From positions 1 to 8,391 of the forward strand of contig URZN01000038.1 in the NCBI GenBank assembly GCA_900552345.1: a stretch of DNA of 8,391 nucleotides, given 5' to 3'. The translations under genes and the position numbers were made by a program. Numbering within the stretch: position 1 is the first letter of the stretch; the number at the start of each line of letters is the position of its first letter. Below are positions 1-6,551 of the stretch, one piece after another. The notes beneath the pieces are model-generated. The model was not told where the DNA came from, searched no databases, and was given only the letters and a program-made list of their open reading frames with translations. The DNA comes from an uncultured Collinsella sp. GTDB lineage: Bacteria; Actinomycetota; Coriobacteriia; Coriobacteriales; Coriobacteriaceae.

Positions 1-3000
1 ACAGGGCTTGCGCAGCTTCTTGATGGCGGCCAGGCCGATCTTGCTCCCGAGCGCGCTCTTCTTCGACTTGCCGATAGGCTGCTGGAAGATGCCGCCGGCG
101 ATGCCGAACAGGAAGAACTCGATAAGCCCGGGCACCACGGCCTCGCAGCCCTCGCGCTCGATGACGTCCACGATCTGGTTGTTGGCCGTCGGGTGGAACT
201 TCACGAGGATCTCGCCCACCACGCCCACGCGCGGCTTGGTACCCTCGCCCACGAGCGGCATGGTGTCGAACGCACGGATGGCCTCGCGGCACAGCTTGGT
301 GTAGTTGTGGCGGTTGAACTTGGGCGCCAGCTTGCGGGCCCGTGCCATGTACTCCTCGTAGAGCGCGTTGGCGGCACCGGGCGTGGCCTCGTACGGGCGG
401 CAGCGATAGAGCACCTGCATCATGACGTCACCAAAGAGCACCGCGTACACGGCCTGCTTGAGCAGCGCCGGCGTAACCTTAAAGCCGGGGTTGTCCTCGC
501 CGAGCGCCACGGCCGAAAGCGAGATCACCGGAATCTCGGGGTGGCCGCTCTCGCGCAGGGCCTTGCGGATGAGCGCGATGTAGTTGGTGGCACGGCAGCC
601 ACCGCCGGTCTGGCTGATGACCACGGCCGTCTTGGACAGGTCGTACCGACCGCTCTCGATGGCCTCCATAATCTGGCCCGTCACCAGGATCGACGGATAG
701 CAGATGTCGTTGTTCACGTAGCGCAGGCCGGCCTCGACGGCATCGTGGTCAGTCGAGGGCAGCAGCTCCAAGTTGTAGCCAGCACCACGGAACACCTCTT
801 TGACCAGGTCAAAGTGAATCGGCGCCATCTGCGGGCACAGGATGGTGTAGCCCTCGTCGCGCATCTGCTCGGTAAAGGGCACCTTGGGCCACGCGGTCGA
901 AGCACTCTCGCGCTGAGCCTCGAACGTGTACTTGCGGCTCGCGAACGCGGGGGCATCCGTGGAAGGCGCCACCGGCGCGGCATCGCCCTGCTCGTAGGCC
1001 TCGCCCGCGGCCGTAGCCTCGGCCAAGCGCTCGGCCTCCTGGTCCTTGAGCGCCGCCATGAGCGAGCGGATGCGGATGCGCGCGGCACCCAGGTTGGACA
1101 CCTCGTCGATCTTGAGCACGGTGTAGATCTTGCCGCTGGCTTCCAGAATCTCCTGCACCTGATCGGTGGTCAGAGCGTCCAGGCCGCAGCCGAAGGAATT
1201 GAGCTGGATCAGGTCCAGGTCGTTGCGCATCGTCACAAAACGGGCGACGGCGTACAGGCGGCTGTGGTACATCCACTGGTCGACGACGCGAATCGGACGC
1301 TCGGGCTTTACCAGATGCGCAAGCGAATCCTCGGTAAAGACCGCAAAGCCAAAGCTCGAGATAAGTTCGGGCAGGGCGTGGTTGATCTCGGGGTCGTTAT
1401 GGTAGGGACGACCGGCGAGCACGATGCCGTGACCGCCATGGTCCTCGACCCACTTAAGAGCCTCCTCGCCCATGGTCTGGATATCCTCGTGGAAACGCGC
1501 ATCGGCCTCAAAAGCAGCGTTGACGGCGGCATCGACCTCGGAGCGCGTGATCTTGGGACCGCGCACGCGACCGCGACCGGCTTGCGCATCGGCCACACGG
1601 TCGACGGCGAGCACCTGGTACAGACGGCGCTTAAGCTCGGTCTTATCGTGATACGGCACAAACGGATACAGGAACTCGATGTTCTGTTCGCGAATCTCGT
1701 CGATGTTGAGCGCCAGCGCTGTGGGGTAGCTCATGACGATGGGGCAGTTGTAACAGTTGCCAGCCGTCGGATCCTCCTTGCGCTCCCAGCGCACGCACGG
1801 CATCCAGATGAAGTCGACATCGCGGTCGATGAGGTTCATCACATGGCCGTGGCTCATCTTTGCCGGGTAGCACACGCTCTCGGACGGCATGGACTCGATG
1901 CCCGCCTGGTAGGTCTTTTTGCTCGACTGGTCGGACAGCTGCACGCTAAAGCCCAGGCGCGTAAAGAACGCGTGCCAGAAGGGGTAGTTCTCGTACATGT
2001 TGAGTGCGCGCGGGATACCCACGGTGCCGCGCGGGGCCTCGTCGGGACTCAGGATCTCGCGGTTAAAGAGCAGCTCGTTTTTCTTTTTGAAAAGGTTGGG
2101 GGCCTCAGTCTTCTGCTTTTTGTGGCCGGCGCCCTTCTCGCAGCGGTTGCCGGTAATGAAGCGCCTACCGCCGCCAAAGTCGTTGACGGTAAGCTGGCAG
2201 TTGTTGGAGCAGCGACCGCAGCGGACATGCTTTTGCGTCACGGTGAGGTGCGCGATGTCCTCGGCAGAAAGGATGGTCGAGATGCCGTCGGCGCCGGCGC
2301 GATCGCGGGCGAGCAAGGCCGCACCGTAGGCGCCCATGCAGCCGGCGATGTCGGGACGCACGGCATGAACGCCGGTGAGCTGCTCAAACGCGCGCAGCGT
2401 AGCATCGGACATAAAGGTACCGCCCTGAACGATTACCTGGCTGCCGATCTCCTTGGGATCGCGCAGCTTAATGACCTTGAACAGGGCGTTCTTGATGACG
2501 GAATAGGACAGGCCGGCCGCGATGTCGCCCACCGTGGCGCCTTCCTTTTGCGCCTGCTTGACGCGCGAGTTCATAAAGACCGTGCAGCGGCTGCCCAGGT
2601 CGACGGGGGCCTTAGCATGGATGGCGGCGTCGGCGAACGCGCGCACGTCCATGTTCATAGAGACGGCGAAGCTCTCGATAAAGCTACCGCAACCCGACGA
2701 GCAGGCCTCGTTGAGCATGATGTGCTCGATAACGCCGTCCTTGACGCGCAGGCACTTCATGTCCTGGCCGCCGATGTCCAGGATAAACTCGACGCCGGGC
2801 AGGAATGCCTTGGCGCCGCGCAGGTGCGCGACGGTCTCGATCTCGCCGGAATCGGCCTTGAGGGCCTCGATGAGCAGTGCCTCGCCGTAGCCCGTGGTAG
2901 TCACGTGGCCGATGGTGCAGCCGGCGGGGATGTGGTTGTAGAAATCGGCCATGATGACCTTGGCCGTACCCAGGATGTCGCCGTTGTTGTTGCCGTACCA

Positions 3001-4275
3001 GGTGTGCAGCAGCTGACCGTCCTCGCCCACGAGCGCGGCCTTCATGGTGGTGGAGCCGGCGTCGATGCCGATGAACACGCGGCCGGTGTAGCCGTCGAGC
3101 TTGCCCTTGGGGACGACCTCGGTGTCGTGGCGGGTTTTGAACTCGGCAAAGTCCTCGTCGGTGGCAAAGAGCGGATCCAGGCGCTCGACCTCGGCACCCT
3201 GCGTGTCACCCAGGGCATCGATGGCCTCGATGAGCTGCGGGAAAGTGCTGAGCTTATTGGACTCGTGCGCCATGGCAGCGCCGCTCGCCACAAACAGGTG
3301 GGCGTTTTGGGGCACAATGCGGTGCTCCTCGTCCAGGTTGAGCGTGAGGTAGAAGCGGTGGCGCAGCTCGGAGAGGTACTGCAGCGGGCCGCCCAGGAAG
3401 GCAACGTTGCCGCGGATGGGACGGCCACACGCCAGGCCCGAAATGGTCTGGGTCACGACAGCCTGGAAAATGGAGGCGGCCACGTCCTCGGGGCGGGCGC
3501 CCTCGTTGAGCAGCGGCTGGACGTCGGTCTTGGCAAAAACGCCGCAGCGGCTGGCAATGGGATAGATGGTGGTGGCGTTGGCCGCGAGCTTGTTGAGGCC
3601 ACTGGCATCGGTGTGCAGCAGGGTTGCCATCTGATCGATGAAGGCGCCCGTGCCGCCGGCGCAGGTGCCGTTCATGCGCTGCTCGATGCCGTTGTCGAAG
3701 TAGATGATCTTGGCGTCCTCGCCGCCCAGCTCGATGGCGACATCGGTGGCCGGGATAAGGGTCTCGACAGCGCGTTTGCTGGCGATGACCTCCTGGACAA
3801 ACTCCAGGTCGAGCCACTGGGACAGCAGCAGGCCGCCCGAGCCGGTAATGGCGCAGGTCATCTGGGCCGTCGGCAGCACGGTCGCAGCGCCCTCGAACAG
3901 GTCGCGGGCGCAGGCGCGAACGTCGGTGTGGTGGCGCTGGTACTTAGCGTAGACGATCTGGTTGTCGTCGTTGAGCACGGCAAGCTTAACGGTGGTGGAG
4001 CCCACGTCGATGCCCAGGTGTAGGTTGCCGCGGGCGTTCTCGGGGTTGAAGATCGCGCCTTCGGGGGCGTGGACGGCGGCTACGGGCTCGGTAGCGGTGG
4101 CGGGATCGCTAGCGACGGACGTCTTTCCTGCCGCGTTCTTGGCATCGGCAACTGCCTCAGCAACTTTCTCGGCAGCAGCGGTCGCGGCCTTCTGCGCGGC
4201 GTCCGCCACGGCGGGCGCGGCCTCGCGCGCGGCAGCGACCATGCGGTCCTTGATGCCCTCGACGAGTTTGCTCAT
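1..4275 (-). CDS. Fused 2-hydroxyacyl-CoA dehydratase activase-type protein (two activase domains, DUF2229-like and HgdB-like modules), 3' end outside window
   Basis: Partial gene: 1425 codons run from ATG 4275 to the window edge with no stop. Residues 1-85 are an Ala/Glu/Lys-rich extension. Activase domain 1 (about 86-345) has the ATP-binding motif GIDVGSTTVK (88-97) and cluster cysteines in NGTCAGGTGAF (Cys205) and SRCGVF (Cys244). Domain 2 (about 401-655) repeats this with GIDAGSTTMK (403-412), Cys525 and Cys564, plus an extra Cys529. A four-Cys segment follows (686, 689, 693, 712). Next comes a DUF2229-like part (about 750-970; IPRALNMYENYPFW, VCYPAK, GNCYNC), then a charged linker (about 1075-1125). 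The last module, from about 1140, has CPQM, NNDICYP and GGGCRA and resembles dehydratase/double-cubane proteins. In this family, activases hydrolyse ATP to push one electron from a [4Fe-4S] cluster onto a partner cluster protein; the substrate here is unknown. GAGGAG lies 5 bp before the ATG. The gene follows tetR by 11 bp, so co-transcription is likely. The family call is firm; the physiological role is not. Confidence 0.93.
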   Translation of the reverse strand, partial: MSKLVEGIKDRMVAAAREAAPAVADAAQKAATAAAEKVAEAVADAKNAAGKTSVASDPATATEPVAAVHAPEGAIFNPENARGNLHLGIDVGSTTVKLAVLNDDNQIVYAKYQRHHTDVRACARDLFEGAATVLPTAQMTCAITGSGGLLLSQWLDLEFVQEVIASKRAVETLIPATDVAIELGGEDAKIIYFDNGIEQRMNGTCAGGTGAFIDQMATLLHTDASGLNKLAANATTIYPIASRCGVFAKTDVQPLLNEGARPEDVAASIFQAVVTQTISGLACGRPIRGNVAFLGGPLQYLSELRHRFYLTLNLDEEHRIVPQNAHLFVASGAAMAHESNKLSTFPQLIEAIDALGDTQGAEVERLDPLFATDEDFAEFKTRHDTEVVPKGKLDGYTGRVFIGIDAGSTTMKAALVGEDGQLLHTWYGNNNGDILGTAKVIMADFYNHIPAGCTIGHVTTTGYGEALLIEALKADSGEIETVAHLRGAKAFLPGVEFILDIGGQDMKCLRVKDGVIEHIMLNEACSSGCGSFIESFAVSMNMDVRAFADAAIHAKAPVDLGSRCTVFMNSRVKQAQKEGATVGDIAAGLSYSVIKNALFKVIKLRDPKEIGSQVIVQGGTFMSDATLRAFEQLTGVHAVRPDIAGCMGAYGAALLARDRAGADGISTILSAEDIAHLTVTQKHVRCGRCSNNCQLTVNDFGGGRRFITGNRCEKGAGHKKQKTEAPNLFKKKNELLFNREILSPDEAPRGTVGIPRALNMYENYPFWHAFFTRLGFSVQLSDQSSKKTYQAGIESMPSESVCYPAKMSHGHVMNLIDRDVDFIWMPCVRWERKEDPTAGNCYNCPIVMSYPTALALNIDEIREQNIEFLYPFVPYHDKTELKRRLYQVLAVDRVADAQAGRGRVRGPKITRSEVDAAVNAAFEADARFHEDIQTMGEEALKWVEDHGGHGIVLAGRPYHNDPEINHALPELISSFGFAVFTEDSLAHLVKPERPIRVVDQWMYHSRLYAVARFVTMRNDLDLIQLNSFGCGLDALTTDQVQEILEASGKIYTVLKIDEVSNLGAARIRIRSLMAALKDQEAERLAEATAAGEAYEQGDAAPVAPSTDAPAFASRKYTFEAQRESASTAWPKVPFTEQMRDEGYTILCPQMAPIHFDLVKEVFRGAGYNLELLPSTDHDAVEAGLRYVNNDICYPSILVTGQIMEAIESGRYDLSKTAVVISQTGGGCRATNYIALIRKALRESGHPEIPVISLSAVALGEDNPGFKVTPALLKQAVYAVLFGDVMMQVLYRCRPYEATPGAANALYEEYMARARKLAPKFNRHNYTKLCREAIRAFDTMPLVGEGTKPRVGVVGEILVKFHPTANNQIVDVIEREGCEAVVPGLIEFFLFGIAGGIFQQPIGKSKKSALGSKIGLAAIKKLRKPC

Positions 4276-4286
4276 TGTCTCTCCTC

Positions 4287-4997
4287 TTAGTTGTTGGACT
4301 CGACGGTTGCGGCGGTGTCGGCCGCGTCCTCGAGCTGTAGGTTCAATAGCTTCATGCCGTATTCCGGCACGTTGATATCGATGGGTTGGCCGTACAGGTC
4401 ACCAGGGCGCACAAAAGCGAGCACCGTCATAATGCGTGCCATGGCCTCGGGCGATTCGGTAAGCCCGCGCTCAAACCAGCGCTGAATCATGCCGACCTCG
4501 GCACTCACGACGTAGGTGACGTAGTAGTCAAAGAACGTGCCCAGCGCCAGGCCCAAAATGCCCGTCTGCGCACGCGGCACCACAGCCTCACGAGCGGTGT
4601 CGATGATCCTTTTAATGAAGGCCTGGTCGCCGCCCGGACCCAACAGCGCACCGATTAAGTCGCGGTTGGCCGCAAGATAACGCAGCAGCTCAACCGAACC
4701 GGGCGCTGGCTCGAGCTCATCGATGTTGTGATAGAGATCGGACAGCTGAGCTGCGGTGATGAGCTCAATGCGCTCACGGATCTCGGCCAGCAAGCCGTCC
4801 TCGATTTGATTGATAAAGTCGGGAATATCGCGATAGTGCGAATAGAACGTGCGGCGCGTAAGGCCAGCGCGTTCGGTGAGCGACGCGACATTAATGCGTG
4901 AAAGGTCGCCGCTTTCGGCAAGCTCGCTGGCAAGTGCCTGGCGAAGGGCACGCTGCGAGCGAAGGGACCGGCGATCGCATTTCTCGAGCTGGGACAA
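4287..4997 (-). CDS. TetR/AcrR-family transcriptional regulator
   Basis: This 236-residue protein is typical of TetR regulators in length. The N-terminal DNA-binding domain has the helix-turn-helix at about residues 35-56 (INVASLTERAGLTRRTFYSHY), ending in the usual Tyr-x-His-Tyr turn. The C-terminal ligand and dimer domain contains FFDYYVTYVVSAE, then GMIQRWFERGLTESPEAMA (169-187). That pattern is seen in the TetR subgroup whose C-terminal domain is often labelled TetR_C_8; the subgroup is my recollection. The start is TTG at 4997: the frame has an in-frame TAA at 5010-5012, no ATG occurs before the HTH, and AAGGAGGA lies just upstream. The stop codon is immediately followed by the GAGGAG ribosome site of the giant activase gene, so this is probably the local regulator of that gene and of itself. 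Two inverted repeats upstream are candidate operators. The ligand is unknown; an acyl-CoA or related metabolite would suit the context, but that is only a guess. Confidence 0.92.
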   Translation of the reverse strand: MSQLEKCDRRSLRSQRALRQALASELAESGDLSRINVASLTERAGLTRRTFYSHYRDIPDFINQIEDGLLAEIRERIELITAAQLSDLYHNIDELEPAPGSVELLRYLAANRDLIGALLGPGGDQAFIKRIIDTAREAVVPRAQTGILGLALGTFFDYYVTYVVSAEVGMIQRWFERGLTESPEAMARIMTVLAFVRPGDLYGQPIDINVPEYGMKLLNLQLEDAADTAATVESNN

Positions 4998-5000
4998 GCG

Positions 5001-5008
5001 TCCTCCTT
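5001..5008 (-). promoter_or_regulatory. Ribosome binding site fixing the TTG start of tetR
   Basis: Read on the minus strand this is AAGGAGGA, a near-perfect anti-Shine-Dalgarno match, lying 3-4 bases before TTG 4997. The spacing is short, but it supports TTG because no ATG or GTG occurs nearby in frame and the frame closes at 5010-5012. Confidence 0.7.
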
Positions 5009-5018
5009 GTTACTCAAC

Positions 5019-5063
5019 CTGTGCGCTATTGCACAGTGCGAGTATTATTGCACACCGTGTGCA
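5019..5063 (-). promoter_or_regulatory. Two inverted-repeat operator candidates upstream of tetR
   Basis: The first site is CTGTGC-gctatt-GCACAG (5019-5036), a perfect 6-bp inverted repeat. The second is TGCACAC-c-GTGTGCA (5049-5063), a perfect 7-bp inverted repeat around one base. They share the half-site TGTGCA/TGCACA. On the minus strand TGTGCAAT occurs twice, 19 bp (about two helical turns) apart. TetR proteins bind such dyads as dimers and commonly repress their own operon. The sites lie 22-66 bp before the TTG start, where a promoter is expected. A weak minus-strand promoter could be TTGATG (5067-5062) and AATACT (5046-5041) with a 15-bp spacer, which would place the second dyad between -35 and -10. 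The repeats are seen directly; the operator role is inferred. Confidence 0.6.
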
Positions 5064-5088
5064 TCAACACGTAAAGGCAATATTTTGG

Positions 5089-5119
5089 ATGTGACAAAGG
5101 GACTGTCCCTTTGTCACAT
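5089..5119. repeat. Perfect 31-bp palindrome (REP-like) abutting the HAD stop codon
   Basis: Fifteen-base arms (TGTGACAAAGGGAC and its complement, plus one outer A-T pair) surround a single central base at 5104 with no mismatch. The outer edge overlaps by one base the TAA stop (5121-5119) of the phosphatase gene. In the transcribed (minus) direction the hairpin is followed by TCCAAAATATTG, with no U-run, so it is not a textbook intrinsic terminator, though it could still stop transcription or protect the mRNA 3' end. From memory, very similar TGTGACAAAGGGAC palindromes are dispersed in many Firmicutes and Coriobacteria as REP-like elements; I could not check that here. Confidence 0.8.
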
Positions 5120-5976
5120 TATTCGATGACAGTGCGGGAGTTTTGCTTGCGCATGGTGGCGAGCATGTGTTTGGGGACGGCGTGGACCATGCAGCTGCCG
5201 ATGGTCGCGCTCGCGGCGGCCTTAGCTGCATCGCTTGCGTTTTTGGTCGCGTAGCTGTGGCGGAAACGTTTGAGCATGGCAATGTCGTTGCCGCCGTCGC
5301 CGTAAACCGCGACCTCGTCCTCGGCAATACCGTAGTAGCCCGCCAGCCAAGCCACACTCTCGCCCTTGTTGCACGCCACGTCCGTGATCTCAAACATCAC
5401 CGGATCAAACGGCGCGTTGACCACACGGTCCGAGCGCTCAGCCAAATATGCCTTAAGGTCGCACTCCAGCTCGGGCGAGGTCACGCGGCAGTTGATCTTG
5501 CAAACATCGTGGCGCAAGATGTCGCCGATCGACTGATCGAAATACTGCTCCTCGTGATAGCCGCCACGCGCGCGCATGCCGCGCATCACGATGCGCTTGA
5601 TAGGGCTGTCCTTCTTAAAACCCGCCTGGTGCATCTCGAACGAACCGCTCGAGAACATGCCATCGGGCGTGGAGCAGTCGAAGCAAATGTCCGGGAACGC
5701 CTTGAGCAGCTCCTCGGTAATCTGCGGGTCGATGGTCCAGGTCTTGAGCACCTCGCCATGGCTGTCGCGCACGATTGATCCATTGGAGCAGCAGGCGTCA
5801 AGCGCCAGGCCCGTAAAGCCATGCTCGCCGATTGGCAACGTCGAGCGCCCGGTCGCGGGAACCACGTGGAGTCCCGCCTCAGTCAGCTCGCGAATGGCAC
5901 GGCGGATGGTCCCATCCGCCTCGTGCAGGGTGTTCAGCAGCGTTCCGTCTAAGTCGCTCGCAAACATCTTGATCAT
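5119..5976 (-). CDS. Cof-type HAD-superfamily phosphatase (HAD-IIB)
   Basis: This 285-residue protein has all four HAD motifs: DLDGT at 8-12 (nucleophile Asp8, acid Asp10), ATGR at 41-44 (motif II Thr/Ser position), Lys204 in CNKGES (motif III), and GDGGND at 226-231 (metal-binding Asp227 and Asp231). The region between motifs II and III (about 85-190) is a C2B-type cap, as in Cof/YbiV/YidA proteins. These are cytoplasmic Mg-dependent phosphatases acting on sugar phosphates, nucleotides or cofactor intermediates; the substrate cannot be told from sequence. The start is either ATG 5976 (MIKMF) or ATG 5982 (MPMIKMF). AAGGAG at 5987-5992 serves both, at 10 and 4 bases; I chose 5976 for the better spacing and the family-like N-terminus. 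It is probably its own transcription unit, since a candidate promoter and a glnK terminator lie just upstream. No functional tie to its neighbours is evident. Confidence 0.93.
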   Translation of the reverse strand: MIKMFASDLDGTLLNTLHEADGTIRRAIRELTEAGLHVVPATGRSTLPIGEHGFTGLALDACCSNGSIVRDSHGEVLKTWTIDPQITEELLKAFPDICFDCSTPDGMFSSGSFEMHQAGFKKDSPIKRIVMRGMRARGGYHEEQYFDQSIGDILRHDVCKINCRVTSPELECDLKAYLAERSDRVVNAPFDPVMFEITDVACNKGESVAWLAGYYGIAEDEVAVYGDGGNDIAMLKRFRHSYATKNASDAAKAAASATIGSCMVHAVPKHMLATMRKQNSRTVIE

Positions 5977-6004
5977 GGGCATGCCTCTCCTTCGTCTGCA
6001 CGAT

Positions 6005-6032
6005 ATTGTAGACGAGAACGGGCGCACCCCAA
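6005..6032 (-). promoter_or_regulatory. Candidate promoter for the HAD phosphatase gene
   Basis: On the minus strand, TACAAT (6010-6005, five of six matches to the -10 consensus) lies 16 bp downstream of TTGGGG (6032-6027, a weak -35). Transcription would start near 5998, leaving a leader of about 16-22 bases that includes the ribosome site. The -10 sits inside a spaced inverted repeat, TCGTCT (5992-5997) with AGACGA (6010-6015), which could be an operator. The -35 lies in the loop of the candidate glnK terminator. Confidence 0.4.
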
Positions 6033-6047
6033 GAGAGGCACGCCCGT
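6018..6047 (-). terminator. Candidate terminator hairpin after glnK
   Basis: In the transcript direction ACGGGCG pairs with CGCCCGT, extended by two G-U and two C-G pairs to an 11-bp stem closing an 8-base loop. The hairpin begins 17 bases after the glnK TAG. The tail is only TCTCGTCT, so the U-tract is poor; termination may be partial or need Rho. Confidence 0.5.
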
Positions 6048-6063
6048 CGGGCGAAAGATTGTC

Positions 6064-6402
6064 CTACACCGCGGCGGGGCCGTGTTCGCCGGTGCGAATG
6101 CGGATAACCTCCTCGACCGGCTCGACCCAAATCTTGCCGTCTCCAACGGCACCGGTGCGAGCAGCGTTGCAGACGATGTCGACAATGCCATCGACGTGCT
6201 CATCGGCGCAAATGAGCGTGAACTGCACCTTAGGGATCGTGTTGACAAGCAACTCGTTGCCGCGCACGTATTCCTTCCAGCCATGCTGTGCGCCGCAACC
6301 CTGCACCTGGTTGATAGTCATACCGCGAACATCAGCAGCAAACAGCGCGTCTTTAAGAACCTCAAGCTTCTCGGCACGAACAATCGCCGTAATCTTTTTC
6401 AT
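6064..6402 (-). CDS. glnK: PII nitrogen regulatory protein (GlnK/GlnB family), T-loop Tyr51 replaced by Leu
   Basis: The 112-residue length is standard for PII. The B-loop TGAVGDGKIWV (83-93, Lys90) and C-loop RIRTGE (101-106) are intact, so ATP/ADP binding is expected. Gln39 and Lys58, which contact 2-oxoglutarate in characterised PII proteins, are present. Aligned without gaps to E. coli GlnK, the T-loop reads GWKEYVRGNELL: Arg47, which enters the AmtB pore, is kept, but the modifiable Tyr51 is Leu51. A Tyr is at 45 instead. PII trimers sense energy and 2-oxoglutarate and plug the ammonium channel; this one probably works by ligand binding alone, without uridylylation or adenylylation at position 51. 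ATG 6402 is preceded by AGGA at 7 bases. It lies 149 bp downstream of amt on the same strand, the classical pairing, hence glnK rather than glnB. Confidence 0.95.
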   Translation of the reverse strand: MKKITAIVRAEKLEVLKDALFAADVRGMTINQVQGCGAQHGWKEYVRGNELLVNTIPKVQFTLICADEHVDGIVDIVCNAARTGAVGDGKIWVEPVEEVIRIRTGEHGPAAV

Positions 6403-6449
6403 AATGAATTCCTGTCTTTATCAAATAAGTGAATTGCCATTCAATGACG

Positions 6450-6551
6450 CGGGTTTCCCAGGTGCCGCAGATTGGGTTGAAAGAGGAGCGCCGCGTACTT
6501 TTGTACGCAAGCGACGGTTTGAAACCCAAGGTGCGGTGCCTGGGGAAGCCG
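6450..6551. repeat. 102-bp imperfect-palindrome element between amt and glnK (MITE/REP-like or structured RNA)
   Basis: Arms 6450-6478 and 6523-6551 are complementary at 23 of 29 positions, with further G-U pairs possible. Long matching blocks include CCCAGG/CCTGG, CCGCA/TGCGG and TTGGGTT/AACCCAA. Inside is a perfect hairpin, GCGTAC-TTTT-GTACGC (6493-6508), extended by CGC/GCG across a small internal loop. The element starts one base after the amt TAA and occupies about two thirds of the amt-glnK gap. Neither hairpin is followed by a U-run in the transcript direction, so a plain terminator is unlikely. A non-autonomous mobile element, a REP pair, or an RNA that tunes glnK relative to amt would all fit. 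The pairing is seen directly; the identity is inferred. Confidence 0.65.

Noticed and set aside
193..4023. A 1276-codon open frame on the plus strand, the longest closed frame in the window
   Set aside because: It is exactly antisense and codon-aligned to the activase gene. It stays open only because the real gene lacks TTA, CTA and TCA codons over that span; it ends at the CTA codon for Leu85. The translation is low-complexity with no recognisable domain.
5143..5778. 211-codon plus-strand frame opposite the HAD gene
   Set aside because: It is antisense to a gene with all four HAD motifs and carries no recognisable domain itself.
6417..6444. glnK promoter formed by TTGAAT and GATAAA
   Set aside because: Transcription would begin at about the AGGA ribosome site, leaving no usable leader. 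The AT-rich stretch with its TGAAT-tgcc-ATTCA repeat is better seen as leader sequence.
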